DNA of 64,000 bases from contig JARHVA010002424.1 of assembly GCA_037957365.1 (NCBI GenBank), forward strand, positions 1,531,001-1,595,000. Reading direction: 5' to 3'. This DNA is from Torreya grandis (lineage: Eukaryota; Streptophyta; Pinopsida; Cupressales; Taxaceae). The notes under the pieces are model-generated. The model saw only the letters and a program-made list of their open reading frames with translations, made no database searches and had not been told where the DNA came from. This document shows, one piece after another, positions 63,507-64,000 of this stretch; the first letter of the stretch is position 1; every line of letters begins with the position of its first letter. The position numbers were made by a program, and so were the translations under genes.

Positions 63507-64000
63507 GTTTCTCTACTCAGCAAGCACTAATGTTCAATGGATCCAACTATGCTCTTTGGAGTATAAGGATGAAGACCTACATCATGTCTCTAGGTTTTGA
63601 CATTTGGTAATCTATTATGGATGGGTATTCTACACCCCCTAATCCTATAGCTAGTGTAGTTGAGAATAATCTATGTTAAAATGATTCTAAATCTATGAAT
63701 GCTATCATTTGTGGCCTATCAGAGGTTGAGTTCATCAAGTTAATCCATTACAAGTCTGCTAAGAAAATATAGGAAAATTTACAAATCATCTATGAAGGGG
63801 ATTCAAAGGTTAATTTCGATAAATTATAGACCTACCAAAGGCAATTTGAAGGCCTAAAAATAAAGGAAGAAGATATTGTGACATCCTATGTTCTAGGGGT
63901 TAATGAGGTGGTAAACATGAACAAAGGTCTTGGTGAGGATATTGAAGAAGCTATTGCAGTAAAAATAGTATTAAGGTCTCTCACCCTCAAGTTTGATTCA
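63507..64000 (+). pseudogene. Cop-D gag, main part (UBN2-type, Ty1/copia), continues past the window
   Basis: After the target copy GTTTC the frame reads FSTQQALMFNGSNYALWSIR, then TYIMSLGFDIW, DSKSMNAIICGLSEVEFIKL, FEGLKIKEEDIVTSYVLG and KIVLRSLTLKFDS at the window end. The FNGSNYALWSIRM block is the start of the copia gag polypeptide. Four in-frame stops (63608 and three later) fall where Gln or Trp is expected. The N-terminal eight codons are at 35609, 28 kb upstream. Pol must lie beyond the window. Confidence 0.88.

Overview
This window is intergenic DNA from a large plant genome. It is AT-rich, almost entirely made of nested and decayed LTR retrotransposons, and I found no host protein gene, tRNA, rRNA or CRISPR array. 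The giant, old, CpG-poor elements (Tat/Ogre-like, Athila-like, Ty1/copia and a LARD-like family) suggest a big-genome seed plant, possibly a gymnosperm, but the sequence does not name the organism. Gene-like features are retroelement genes, nearly all with many in-frame stops, usually TAG or TAA where the family has Gln (CAG/CAA).

Layout, left to right. (1) 1-7.5 kb: 3' part of a Tat-lineage Ty3/gypsy element (Tat-A): reverse transcriptase (RT), RNase H, a second archaeal-type RNase H, integrase, a long 3' non-coding region with hairpin-forming repeats, and an LTR near 6679-7540. (2) 7.5-17.8 kb: a related element in the same orientation (Tat-B) with truncated gag, protease, full pol, 3' region and an LTR starting at 16809. 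(3) 17.8-20.7 kb: unclassified. (4) 20698-32579: an Athila-like Ty3/gypsy element with both LTRs, a decayed tRNA-Asp-type primer site, gag, protease, RT, RNase H, integrase and a third ORF-like region of unknown role. (5) about 32.6-35.5 kb: the LTR of a Ty1/copia element (Cop-D), its tRNA-iMet primer site and the first 25 nt of its gag gene.

(6) 35639-63506: a large composite insertion that splits the copia gag. It is a LARD-like element (LARD-E) with LTRs of about 5.2 kb and only about 2.8 kb of internal DNA, holding one degenerate ORF of about 790 codons that I do not recognise. Its second LTR is interrupted twice: by an inverted solo LTR of its own family (44892-50087) and by a much younger non-autonomous element, TRG-F (53976-63359). 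TRG-F has two 1472-bp LTRs, a 5-bp target duplication CCAAA and a minus-strand gag but no pol. (7) 63507-64000: the copia gag resumes in the reading frame in which it was interrupted at 35633.

Relative ages can be read from LTR divergence and CpG loss. TRG-F is youngest (about 5% LTR divergence by eye, CpG still frequent), the Athila-like element and LARD-E are older (roughly 10-15% or more), and the Tat pair is oldest. No element here looks able to move by itself: TRG-F would need RT and integrase in trans, and the others are broken. All identities and divergences are by-eye estimates, not computed alignments.
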